From Amaranthus tricolor (Eukaryota > Streptophyta > Magnoliopsida > Caryophyllales > Amaranthaceae), in assembly GCF_026212465.1 (NCBI RefSeq), contig NC_080053.1, positions 19,788,773-19,852,772 of the forward strand: a DNA stretch of 64,000 nucleotides. The letters run 5' to 3'. Below the pieces are notes generated by a model. The model ran no database searches. It was given only the letters and a program-made list of their open reading frames with translations, and was not told the origin of the DNA. Positions 36,775 to 48,342 of this stretch are shown here, piece by piece (position 1 is the stretch's first letter; every line of letters begins with the position of its first letter). The position numbers and the translations under genes were made by a program.

Positions 36775-37602
36775 GATGATGACAAACTTTTAAACAAACA
36801 TAAAAAAAATAGAGTAAAACCAATGTTGAAGAGCATGTTAGAGATTAAAACAACTCTTCTTAACTTAGTAAATATAATTTACCAATCATATCATAAATCA
36901 AATTACTCTAAACATAAACACGACAAAAACTCATAGATTTTCAGCATAGAACATAAGCAGTGGTTCCAGTATAATTTGGAGCATACAATCAGAGTTCAGA
37001 AAGTGAATAAGCAAAACAGTTCATCATAGTTCATCTTGATCATAAGCATCTTGATCATAAGCATCAGAGCATCAATCTTGATCATTAGAATCAGAGCATC
37101 AAGCATTAACAAAAGGTGTTAACTATATACTGACAATAGATTAACTATACTTTGACAATCACAGCAAACAAGCAGTCAAGCAATAAGCAAGCAATAAACA
37201 ATCATCAGATCATGAATCATAAACCTTAATCCTAATGTCCAACATAATAGATTTAATCAAGGCTAAGCATACTCAAGCATTATTTAAGTTTGTGTCAAAT
37301 ATTCCCCCTTTTGACATCATTCAAAAAGAATTGGAGCAATCAAACCACAGCACTAAGCATATAGTCATAGTCAAAGAGAGAATAAGGATGCACAAAGTAA
37401 AAAGCAGTAACAATGAATGCAAACAAGATCAGCTATGATTAATCTTCACAGGTAGTTAGTAGCATAAAAGAAAACGTAGTTCATAGTATTAATTAGACAA
37501 ACAGTACCCCAGCTGGTACAATTCAAAAACAAGAAAAGATTGTTTGATGATAGTGATGGTTGCAACAAATAAGAAGATATTAAAAACAACTATCAGGAAG
37601 AA
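36775..37602. other. 3' untranslated region of copia body 1
   Basis: About 830 bases between the envelope-like ORF and the polypurine tract. It holds repeated CTTGATCATAAGCATC units (37035-37100) and no coding pattern. Confidence 0.6.
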
Positions 37603-39183
37603 TTAGGATGCAGGAGCTTCATCATCTATATATTCTGTTTTCACCTCCACAATGTCCAATTTTGCACCCAGACGATCCTCCATTTGAGTCATCTGGTCAG
37701 TTAGTGAGGCTAAGGAAACACGAACTTCATCTTGAAATTTAAAGAAGCGATCCTGCAATTCATCAAGTTTGAGAATAATGGAGTATAAAGGAGCTGTAGG
37801 AACTGTTGTCTGGTCAAAACCTTGGTGTGGAAATGTGTGAACAGGTGGTGGTGAAGTTGGTATTGGTGATGGTGGTGGTGATGGGAAATTATGGGATGAT
37901 GGAGTGGTTGGCTTTGGTGAGGGGAAATGATTTGGTTCAGCCCCAGAGTCATCACCAAGATCAACTACAGGTCTTTTCCCTTTGGCAGCAAGCCTTCTGC
38001 TCTTCCTTGAGGTTGAGCAAGACTGCTTCATAGTAGGCACAGATACCTCCTCCTTGCATACACCAATGTCCTCCTTCTCCTTATCAGAAAGAACAATCTC
38101 GTGTTCCTTATCTCCAGATCCTTCCTTCTCTTGTTCCTCCATTTCAACCTCTCCCTTTTCGGTTTCCTTCTCATTATCAGAATTAACATTGATTGTTTCA
38201 ACAACGTTCTCAAGGGTCCCATTCTCATTTAATTTAAGCTATAAGTTATTTAAGCACTTGGCACCTATCATATTGTTCGGACCCATGGGAAAGTTTTGTC
38301 CTTCAAGTGGAACACCTATCTTCCTAAAAATCCAAGTCAAAAAACCTCCATATCCAATCACACAACCTTTAGAAATACATTCACTTAAGTGAGAGATCAT
38401 CAAAGAGGGAAAATTGATTTTAATATTGTTAGCCATGCAGTAAATTAGGGTTGTATCTCGTAGACTTACTTCACTGCGTTTGGAATTTCGCGGCAAAACA
38501 AATCTACGTGCAATGTTATACAGCAATTTGTGTAAAGGGGACAGTGCATTATGGCTGACCTTCCCTCGTTTTTCAGTGATCCCTAAAAATTTCCAGACAT
38601 CATTTTCATCTATTTCAAAGAAAGTTATCTTTGATCCAACATAATAAACATCAAATCCATTTGCGGGCACACCTAGCCATTCTCCCAATTTCTGACTGTT
38701 AAACTCTATTTTAACTTCTTTTACAGAACTCGAACAGACACCATGATTAAGCAAAAAATTCAAGACAAACTCACGCATCAGTTTTGGGTATAATGGATTG
38801 CAGCAATATTCTGCGATCAAAGATTCCCAAGACTGAGTCTGTAATATAGTGTGTAACTGAGGAAAAAAGGTTGAATCATACCATTTTTTGTCTAAACCAA
38901 ACCCAACCATCATTTCTTTTGACACTTCTTCAGCGTTCAAGTTAACATCGACTTTTGCCTTCTTTGAAGATGATCTATTTGAAGTGGTCGGTCTTTTTCT
39001 CTTGTTCCTTGCTTGCCTTTTAGAGCCACCAGGAGTGTCCTGCTGTTCTTTTGAAGATGACTCTTGAGCAGTTAATAAAGGTGTTGGGTGGATAATTCTT
39101 AAAGGCTTAGGTTGTTTCATTTTGGGTGTACGGCTCTTGGTTTTCATGGTGATTTGATGAGTTGATGGAGCGAGATTTTGCAT
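37603..39183 (-). pseudogene. Envelope-like third ORF of the Sirevirus-like copia, body 1, with one in-frame UAG
   Basis: The frame starts at the ATG at 39183 and runs 314 codons to a UAG (38239-38241), then continues in the same frame for over 200 codons to the stop at 37603. The first part has a basic Ser/Lys-rich N-terminus (about 1-85, KKAKVD-type nuclear-signal-like patches) and a globular region (about 90-300) of the kind annotated in plants as 'putative plant transposon protein' (YPKLMREF, GEWLGVP, LTWIFRKIGVP). The second part has an acidic stretch, a proline-rich segment (PSPPPSPIPTSPPP) and a C-terminal coiled coil. Sireviruses often carry such an ORF after pol and call it envelope-like; fusion or membrane function has not been shown, and no clear transmembrane helix is visible here. 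The UAG may be a decay mutation or a readthrough site. Confidence 0.75.
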
Positions 39184-39642
39184 GAAATGTGAGAGGATGA
39201 AGATGATTTTGGAATTCAGAGTTGATTACGTTTGAGGATGAAGGGTTTAGGGGTTGGCGTGTGAGAGTGTATAAAATGAATGTGAGGGGACGTGTGTTTA
39301 GGTGATTCATGTTCCTTATTTAATTCGCGCATATGAACACAAAATGTGAAATGGAAACAGACGGATTTAGTGAAGAACTATGATGATTTAACTCCCGCTA
39401 TTTTAATGGAAATTGCTGGGTAAACGTATGTAAATATATTTTATGAAAATAAAATAAATGAAAATTTTATGCTACTACAGTCTGATCAAATTAAACAAGC
39501 AATCATATGAGCATTCACGGTATATACTTTTAAATAGTGCGTACCTGATCCTTTCAATAATCGATTTTTCAATCAAGATTTTGTGGTTGATCGACCTTTT
39601 CAATTTTCATTTTGTCTTTAAGGATCACATATGTCACTCACT
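39184..39642. other. Spacer between pol and envelope-like ORF, copia body 1
   Basis: About 460 bases are without a coding pattern. In better-known Sireviruses the envelope-like frame may follow pol closely; here a spacer lies between. Confidence 0.5.
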
Positions 39643-42600
39643 TCAATGCAGCTTGATCATGCCAAGTTCCAATCTCATTTTTTCATGTTGTTCCCTTGGA
39701 AGCGGTTTAGTCATGATATCTGCTATTTGCTCGTTGGTGTTTACATGCTTTAAAACAATATTTTTATTTTCAACATTATCTTTAAGAAAATGATGCCTAA
39801 TGTGGATGTGTTTTACTCGTGAATGATGCACTGGATCTTTAGATATGCATATGGCACTGGTATTATCACAATAATAAGAACACATTCAAACTTAATACCA
39901 AAATCTCTTAGCTGCTGTTTTATCCAAAGCATTTGGGAACAACAAGCTGCTGCTGCTACGTATTCAGCTTCGGCAGTGGATAATGCAACAGTGTTTTGTT
40001 TCTTGGAACTCCATGAAACTAAACATGAGCCAAGAAATTGTACCATACCTGACGTACTTTTTCTATTTACCAGATCTCCTGCATAATCTGCATCACTAAA
40101 ACCTTTCAAATCATAGACATCACTTTTAGGGTAAAATAAGGACAAGTCATATGTTCCCTTCAAATATCTTAAACTTCGTTTAACTGCAGTGAGATGTGAT
40201 TCTTTAGGATTGGATTGAAATCTAGCACATAAGCCACCACTAAAAGCAATATCGGGTCTACTAGCAGTTAGATATAATAAAGAGCCAATCATGCCTCTAT
40301 ACATAGTTTGATCAATATTTGTTCCATTTGGGTCTTCATCTAACCTAACATTTGTAGCCATAGGTGTATTGTTGGTTTTAGCATTATTCAAACCATATTT
40401 CTTGAGAAGTTCTTTTATATATTTTTGTTGATGAATAAAGATACCATTTATAGTTTGTTTAATTTGCAACCCAAGGAAGAAGTTTAATTCTCCCATCATG
40501 CTCATTTCAAATTCGGTGCTCATTAGGTTAGCAAATTATTTACATAACAGTTCATTGGTGGCTCCAAAGATAATATCATCAACATATATTTGAACAACTA
40601 AAATATCCGAACCTCTATACTTAAAGAATAAGGTTTTGTCAATTTTGCCTCTAACAAAGTCATTTTGAATTAAAAACTTTGATAGCCTTTCATACCATTG
40701 CCTAGGAGCTCGTTTTAAGCCATAAAGAGCTTTATCAAGCTTGTAGACATGATCAAGACAAGAGATATTTTCAAAGCCTGGGGGTTGTTCAACAAAAACT
40801 TCTTCATCAAGAAAACCATTTAAGAAAGCACATTTCACATCCATTTGATATAATTTAAAGTTCATGAATGCAACAAAAGAAATTAAGATTCTTATAGCCT
40901 CTAACCTTGCTACCGGAGCAAATGTCTCGGTATAATCAATACCTTCTTGTTGATTGTATCCTTTGACCACGAGCCTTGCTTTGTTTCTAACAATTATTCC
41001 ATGCTCATCTAGTTTATTCCGAAATACCCATTTCAAGCCGATTACCTTTTTGTGTTTTGGTTTGGGTTCCAAGTGTCATACTTTGTTTCTTTCAAATTCG
41101 TTCAATTCATCTTGCATGGCTACAACCCATTCGGAATCCTTTAGAGCTTCTTCATGATTTTTGGGCTCGACTGATTATACGAACGCAAAGTGTGCACAAA
41201 AGTTTCTCATTTGAGATCTAGTTTGTGTTCCTTTATTCAAATCACTTATAATCAAATCAAGAGGATGATAACTTTGATATTTCCAAGGTTTGGGCACAAA
41301 TTCTCTTGTGGGAACAGTAGTATGTTCTGGTTCATCAGCTTGATTGTCATTATGTTCAGCTACTGGATTAGCTTGCTCTTCTGTGGGAACAGCTGGATTG
41401 GGAACAGTCTGTTGGTTCTGAAGTACTGGCAGTTCCTGATCAAGATCGTTCCTTTCTGCCTCTTCTGGGATCAGCTGTTCACCTGTTGTTCCTTGATCTT
41501 GCATTTTCATTTCTTCTTCATCATTCTCAAGATTTGCAAGACCTATCTTAAAATTATTTGTATCTTGTTCACTTGACAAAAAGTTAGTTTCATCGAAAAT
41601 TATGTGAACGGATTCTTCCACGCTCATTGTTCTTTTGTTATAAACTCTGTAAGCCTTACTATGTGATGAGTAGCCAAGAAATACTGCTTCATCACTTCTT
41701 TCATCAAACTTTTCTATATTTCGTTTTCCATTCACATGAACAAAACATTTGCATCCAAACACACGAAAATAGGAAATATTTGGTTTAACACCTTTAAGCA
41801 ATTTATAGGGTGTCTTTGAAGTGATTGGTCGTATTAATACACGATTCAAAATATAACATGCAGTATTAACAGCTTCGGCCCAAAAATTTCTATGTAGACC
41901 ACTAGCAATTAACATGGTTCTAGCCATTTCCTCTAAAGTCCTATTTTTCCTTTCTACTATACCATTTTGTTGTGGTGTTCGTGGTGCCGAAAAATTATGA
42001 CTTAATCCATGTTCATTGAAATAATTCATGAAACTTGAATTTTCGAATTCTCTTCCATGATCTGACCTTATGTGAATAATTTGATTATTGGTAGATTTTT
42101 ATATTTTGTTAGCGAAAGAAACAAACTCATTAAAAGCTTCATCTTTACTAACTAAAAATAAAATCCAAGTAAATCTACTGTAATCATCAACAATAACAAA
42201 CACATATCTTTTGCCACTACGGCTTTGTGTTCTCATAGGTCCACATAGATCCATATGTAATAATTCAAGTGGTTTAGAGGTGGTCACAATATTCTTTGGT
42301 TTAAAAGATGACCTCACTTGTTTTCCTTTGGCACAAGGATCACAAATTTCATCCTTAAGGAATTTTATAGCTGGTAATCCTCTAACTAGGTCTTTTGATC
42401 TTAATGTATTAATCAATGTATAACTAGCATGACCTAGACGCTTATGCCAAAGAAGTAGGTCGTCTTCTATAACGCTTAGACACGTTAGACTGGTTTTGGG
42501 AACAGTGTCCAGGTTCACTACATAAGTATTCACTACATAAGTGTTCCCTTTTCTGATTCCCTCAAGAACGATGTCTCCTGTGTCATTTCTAGAAATAATG

Positions 42601-42875
42601 CACTTTTCAGAAGTAAAGTTCACAGAGTTACCTTTATCGCAAAATTGAGAAATGCTAAGTAAGTTATGTTTCAAATTCTCGACTAAAAACACATTATCGA
42701 TAACATGGGAACATGACCTTCCAACTTTTTCTTTGGCGATTATCTCACCTTTCATATTGTCACCGAAGGTAACTGTTCCCCCATCATAGGCTTCAAGTAA
42801 GAGAAATTTAGATTTGTCACCCGTCATGTGCTTGGAACACCCACTGTCGAGATACCATGAGCTGTTCCCCCTCAC
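39643..42875 (-). pseudogene. Copia Pol (protease, integrase, RT, RNase H), body 1, inactivated
   Basis: In order on the minus strand: protease-type motif DSGCSKHMTG near 42840; pre-integrase LLWHKRLGHASY; integrase with MDLCGP, RSDHGREFE and QQNGIVERKNRT giving the D-D-E set; RT with [22 protein letters not shown] and the YVDD box ([11 protein letters not shown]); RNase H with SDADYAGD, STAEAEYVA and CDNTSAI. The frame is broken by stops at 42099-42101 (UAA), 41175-41177 (UAA), 41076-41078 (UGA, where a Trp is expected) and 40536-40538 (UAA), and by a one-base frame change near 39870-39885 ahead of CDNTSAI. The natural end is the stop at 39643. The order INT before RT defines Ty1/copia. The copy is dead. 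Confidence 0.9.
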
Positions 42876-43002
42876 TTGGACTTGAAAGAAATTAATTGTT
42901 ATTTACAGGAACCCAGGCTGTCTTGGGTTCCTTGTCGATTTTACAAGAATCTTTTTTCTTAATCAGAATGTTATAGACATAATTTCTGTTGGAGACAGTG
43001 TA

Positions 43003-43875
43003 CTATTCCCTTTTGGTGCACTGGTCCTTCAGATGGCCAGTTTCTCCACAGAAGGAACAGATTATGTCTCTAAGGAGATCAATGTATACCTTTTTCTTCT
43101 TGCTATTCTTAAAGTGATCTAGGCGTTTTGAATTTTTGCTTTTAGCTTCTTGAATCCATTTGGGAACACTTTTGATCTTCCCTTTTTCTCTTGAATTTAA
43201 TTCAAGCTCTATTTTATCACTGTTGGAGCGTTTGAATTCGAAGCTACTGTCCAGATTTTGAAAATCTGTACACAGGTTCTTAATAGATGCATCGTTTAAT
43301 TCCATATTCAAGCCTAACAATTTGTATTGCATTAACTTAATATTAAGAATAACCTTTTTCTTTTTAATTCTCTCCATATTTTCCTTTAGAATTATATTTT
43401 GGTCCAACAAACTGAAAAATTTGTTTTGGACGTCGGATCTAAAGGTGTTTATATAGGAGACATGGTCTTTACTTACTTTGAGCTCCTTTTCCAATAGGAG
43501 ACACTTATCATTAAAATTTTCAAGTTTAATTTGTGTCTCCTTTAGCAACTGTATTAATTTATTTTTACTCAATTTGGATGAATGGACAGAAAATGAGTTA
43601 GAAGAACATACCTGCTTTATGGCAAAGACATTAATTTCCATCTTCTAAAAATCTTCTTTTTCAAATTCGGTAATGGGTTTGGGAACAATTTCATGATTGG
43701 AGTTAATAGTGGTTACCTCATAGTCTCCAATTTTGATGACTCTCCAAACTTGATAATTTTCCGCTTTGATGAAGATCTCCATCCTATTTTTCCATTAAGT
43801 GTAGAATTTTCCATCAAACATGGGTGGTCTTTGAGTAGAATATCCTTCTTCCATTCGCTCGTTCATAATTGACAT
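43003..43875 (-). pseudogene. Short Gag of the Sirevirus-like copia, body 1, internally deleted and broken
   Basis: The ATG at 43875 begins a Sirevirus-type Gag N-terminus (RPPMFDG..., then WKNRMEIFI and VWRVIKIGDYEVT). Stops occur at 43795-43797 (UAA) and just before 43641 (UAG). Directly after MEINVFAIKQV the sequence jumps to a coiled-coil region (LLKETQIKLENF...) and ends with a CCHC knuckle, CSFCGETGHLKDQC. The capsid (UBN2-like) middle that normally lies between these parts is missing, so about half of the usual length is deleted. It could not build particles by itself. Confidence 0.75.
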
Positions 43876-43927
43876 TTTCGGGAACACCAGGATTCTGCCC
43901 TCAGGGTTTCCTGATCTACTGGGAACA

Positions 43928-43941
43928 GGGCTCTGATACCA
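43928..43941 (-). other. Primer-binding site, copia body 1
   Basis: The minus strand reads TGGTATCAGAGCCC, a perfect complement type for initiator tRNA-Met, two bases from LTR B. Confidence 0.9.
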
Positions 43942-43943
43942 AT

Positions 43944-45460
43944 TGTAGACTCAATTAGAAACGGGAACAGCAACAAGAGAGGGGTGAATTGTTGTTGTTA
44001 CTAGTTTAAGCGTTTTTGCCCTCTTTTTGCGGAATTGAATAAAATATATAAAGCTTAAACTTAGAGCGAAATAATTAAAAGAGACAAACGATTTTTACGT
44101 GGAAACCTTCTAGGCCTAAATAGAAGGAAAAACCACGACCCCTCGGGATTTTTAAATTCTCCACTATGTTTAAGGCGACTCGTTACAATTACATTAAACA
44201 TCTTACTTCACTCGAAGCGCATCAACTAGGCCAACTTCTCTCTCAAATTGCTTCACTCAAAGCAACAAACTTAGCTTCACTAAAAGCTAAACTCCACACT
44301 AGCTTCACTAAAAGCTATGTCCTTAGCTTTACTCAAAGCTATTCTCTTCTCTAGCTTCACTAGAAGCATTCTAATTCCCCCTAGACTCACCCAAGTCTAG
44401 TTACAAAGATTCTCTCAAAAACCCTTACAAAAGGATAAAAATTCTCTAAAAATAAAATCAATAAGTTGCACAAGAAAATATTATAAATTAATTGGCATTT
44501 TTAAAACAAAATTTTCTTGTAAAAATTCTCCCAAAATTACGTATGATTTAATGGCTCATACTAAGGCAAGTTTTGAAGAATAACCGAGTCCACTATTTAT
44601 AGAGCTAAAATCCCTAATAAAAAGGAATATTCCAATCCATTATTCCTTATCCAAAATGATCATGGGAATAATGTGGATTTTAATAACCAAGTCTTCCTAC
44701 GGTTAATCTTAAAGTAGGCATTTAAACTTGACCAATTCAAGCCCACGATTATTTAGCAATAACCGCTGTTCCCTAATAATAGGTTTTGTTCCCTTAAGCA
44801 GCAGTTTCTTCAGCAACAGTTCCTGTTCCCATAATAACGGCTGAAACTTTATGCTATTTATAGAAACGGTTATACTTAATAGGAATGGTTACATGCTAAC
44901 TAATTATAGGAATGATAACCTATTTTCTAAGATAAAGATCGGTTAAAAATAATAGCAAAGACTTTTTCAACAACAGCTATTCCTATATTTAGCAAATCCA
45001 ATATTTACTAAATATAGATCCTAAAATAAAGGATCTTTATTTAGAGACTCGTACGTAAAGTAATTTTTAGAAAACTTTTTGCCAATTAAATATAATAATT
45101 ATTAATGCAACAAATTAACTTTAATTAACACATCAACTAAAAATAATAATTAAAATAATAACCAGAATTTTCAATAGACGTAAGCTGACTCCAGTTCAGG
45201 AACAGTGCGCTGTCTCCAATTTCCAATTTTGCTAGAACATCCAACTTGGGAACAGTAGACCTGCTGTCTCCATTTTACATCCCAAGCGATATACTTTTCT
45301 AACATCTCTTGAATCCTTTTGACACGTACATTTCCATGAACAAAGCCATAGGTACTATCAACGATCATAATTACGACCGGATATCGACCTGCACATAATC
45401 TCTAAAAACATATTTGTTTAAATAAAGTGTAGTCATCATCAAAACTCAAGAGGTCCAACA
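43944..45460 (-). repeat. Copia array LTR B (middle, shared)
   Basis: It serves as 5' LTR of body 1 and 3' LTR of body 2. It is almost identical to LTR C (one difference seen near 53893/45193). No target duplication flanks it. Confidence 0.95.
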
Positions 45461-45474
45461 AATTTCCCCTTTTT
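45461..45474 (-). other. Polypurine tract, copia body 2
   Basis: Same AAAAAGGGGAAATT as in body 1, directly before LTR B. Confidence 0.8.
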
Positions 45475-46302
45475 GATGATGACAAACTTTTAAACAAACA
45501 TAAAAAAAATAGAGTAAAACCAATGTTGAAGAGCATGTTAGAGATTAAAACAACTCTTCTTAACTTAGTAAATATAATTTACCAATCATATCATAAATCA
45601 AATTACTCTAAACATAAACACGACAAAAACTCATAGATTTTCAGCATAGAACATAAGCAGTGGTTCCAGTATAATTTGGAGCATACAATCAGAGTTCAGA
45701 AAGTGAATAAGCAAAACAGTTCATCATAGTTCATCTTGATCATAAGCATCTTGATCATAAGCATCAGAGCATCAATCTTGATCATTAGAATCAGAGCATC
45801 AAGCATTAACAAAAGGTGTTAACTATATACTGACAATAGATTAACTATACTTTGACAATCACAGCAAACAAGCAGTCAAGCAATAAGCAAGCAATAAACA
45901 ATCATCAGATCATGAATCATAAACCTTAATCCTAATGTCCAACATAATAGATTTAATCAAGGCTAAGCATACTCAAGCATTATTTAAGTTTGTGTCAAAT
46001 ATTCCCCCTTTTGACATCATTCAAAAAGAATTGGAGCAATCAAACCACAGCACTAAGCATATAGTCATAGTCAAAGAGAGAATAAGGATGCACAAAGTAA
46101 AAAGCAGTAACAATGAATGCAAACAAGATCAGCTATGATTAATCTTCACAGGTAGTTAGTAGCATAAAAGAAAACGTAGTTCATAGTATTAATTAGACAA
46201 ACAGTACCCCAGCTGGTACAATTCAAAAACAAGAAAAGATTGTTTGATGATAGTGATGGTTGCAACAAATAAGAAGATATTAAAAACAACTATCAGGAAG
46301 AA
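45475..46302. other. 3' untranslated region of copia body 2
   Basis: Copy of 36775-37602 at +8700 with no difference noticed. Confidence 0.6.
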
Positions 46303-47883
46303 TTAGGATGCAGGAGCTTCATCATCTATATATTCTGTTTTCACCTCCACAATGTCCAATTTTGCACCCAGACGATCCTCCATTTGAGTCATCTGGTCAG
46401 TTAGTGAGGCTAAGGAAACACGAACTTCATCTTGAAATTTAAAGAAGCGATCCTGCAATTCATCAAGTTTGAGAATAATGGAGTATAAAGGAGCTGTAGG
46501 AACTGTTGTCTGGTCAAAACCTTGGTGTGGAAATGTGTGAACAGGTGGTGGTGAAGTTGGTATTGGTGATGGTGGTGGTGATGGGAAATTATGGGATGAT
46601 GGAGTGGTTGGCTTTGGTGAGGGGAAATGATTTGGTTCAGCCCCAGAGTCATCACCAAGATCAACTACAGGTCTTTTCCCTTTGGCAGCAAGCCTTCTGC
46701 TCTTCCTTGAGGTTGAGCAAGACTGCTTCATAGTAGGCACAGATACCTCCTCCTTGCATACACCAATGTCCTCCTTCTCCTTATCAGAAAGAACAATCTC
46801 GTGTTCCTTATCTCCAGATCCTTCCTTCTCTTGTTCCTCCATTTCAACCTCTCCCTTTTCGGTTTCCTTCTCATTATCAGAATTAACATTGATTGTTTCA
46901 ACAACGTTCTCAAGGGTCCCATTCTCATTTAATTTAAGCTATAAGTTATTTAAGCACTTGGCACCTATCATATTGTTCGGACCCATGGGAAAGTTTTGTC
47001 CTTCAAGTGGAACACCTATCTTCCTAAAAATCCAAGTCAAAAAACCTCCATATCCAATCACACAACCTTTAGAAATACATTCACTTAAGTGAGAGATCAT
47101 CAAAGAGGGAAAATTGATTTTAATATTGTTAGCCATGCAGTAAATTAGGGTTGTATCTCGTAGACTTACTTCACTGCGTTTGGAATTTCGCGGCAAAACA
47201 AATCTACGTGCAATGTTATGCAGCAATTTGTGTAAAGGGGACAGTGCATTATGGCTGACCTTCCCTCGTTTTTCAGTGATCCCTAAAAATTTCCAGACAT
47301 CATTTTCATCTATTTCAAAGAAAGTTATCTTTGATCCAACATAATAAACATCAAATCCATTTGCGGGCACACCTAGCCATTCTCCCAATTTCTGACTGTT
47401 AAACTCTATTTTAACTTCTTTTACAGAACTCAAACAGACACCATGATTAAGCAAAAAATTCAAGACAAACTCACGCATCAGTTTTGGGTATAATGGATTG
47501 CAGCAATATTCTGCGATCAAAGATTCCCAAGACTGAGTCTGTAATATAGTGTGTAACTGAGGAAAAAAGGTTGAATCATACCATTTTTTGTCTAAACCAA
47601 ACCCAACCATCATTTCTTTTGACACTTCTTCAGCGTTCAAGTTAACATCGACTTTTGCCTTCTTTGAAGATGATCTATTTGAAGTGGTCGGTCTTTTTCT
47701 CTTGTTCCTTGCTTGCCTTTTAGAGCCACCAGGAGTGTCCTGCTGTTCTTTTGAAGATGACTCTTGAGCAGTTAATAAAGGTGTTGGGTGGATAATTCTT
47801 AAAGGCTTAGGTTGTTTCATTTTGGGTGTACGGCTCTTGGTTTTCATGGTGATTTGATGAGTTGATGGAGCGAGATTTTGCAT
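46303..47883 (-). pseudogene. Envelope-like ORF of the copia, body 2, with the same in-frame UAG
   Basis: Copy of 37603-39183. It has the same UAG at 46939-46941 and otherwise the same layout: basic N-terminus, globular domain, acidic and proline-rich part, coiled coil. Two amino-acid differences from body 1 were seen (Ser to Leu in the CSSSVKEV segment, Tyr to His in LLYNIARR). Identical lesions in both bodies show they come from one already altered ancestor. Confidence 0.75.
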
Positions 47884-48342
47884 GAAATGTGAGAGGATGA
47901 AGATGATTTTGGAATTCAGAGTTGATTACGTTTGAGGATGAAGGGTTTAGGGGTTGGCGTGTGAGAGTGTATAAAATGAATGTGAGGGGACGTGTGTTTA
48001 GGTGATTCATGTTCCTTATTTAATTCGCGCATATGAACACAAAATGTGAAATGGAAACAGACGGATTTAGTGAAGAACTATGATGATTTAACTCCCGCTA
48101 TTTTAATGGAAATTGCTGGGTAAACGTATGTAAATATATTTTATGAAAATAAAATAAATGAAAATTTTATGCTACTACAGTCTGATCAAATTAAACAAGC
48201 AATCATATGAGCATTCACGGTATATACTTTTAAATAGTGCGTACCTGATCCTTTCAATAATCGATTTTTTAATCAAGATTTTGTGGTTGATCGACCTTTT
48301 CAATTTTCATTTTGTCTTTAAGGATCACATATGTCACTCACT
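47884..48342. other. Spacer between pol and envelope-like ORF, copia body 2
   Basis: Copy of 39184-39642. Confidence 0.5.

Noticed and set aside
37806..38392. Plus-strand frames opposite the envelope-like ORF (and at +8700)
   Set aside because: They are antisense shadows of the minus-strand ORF without independent motifs.
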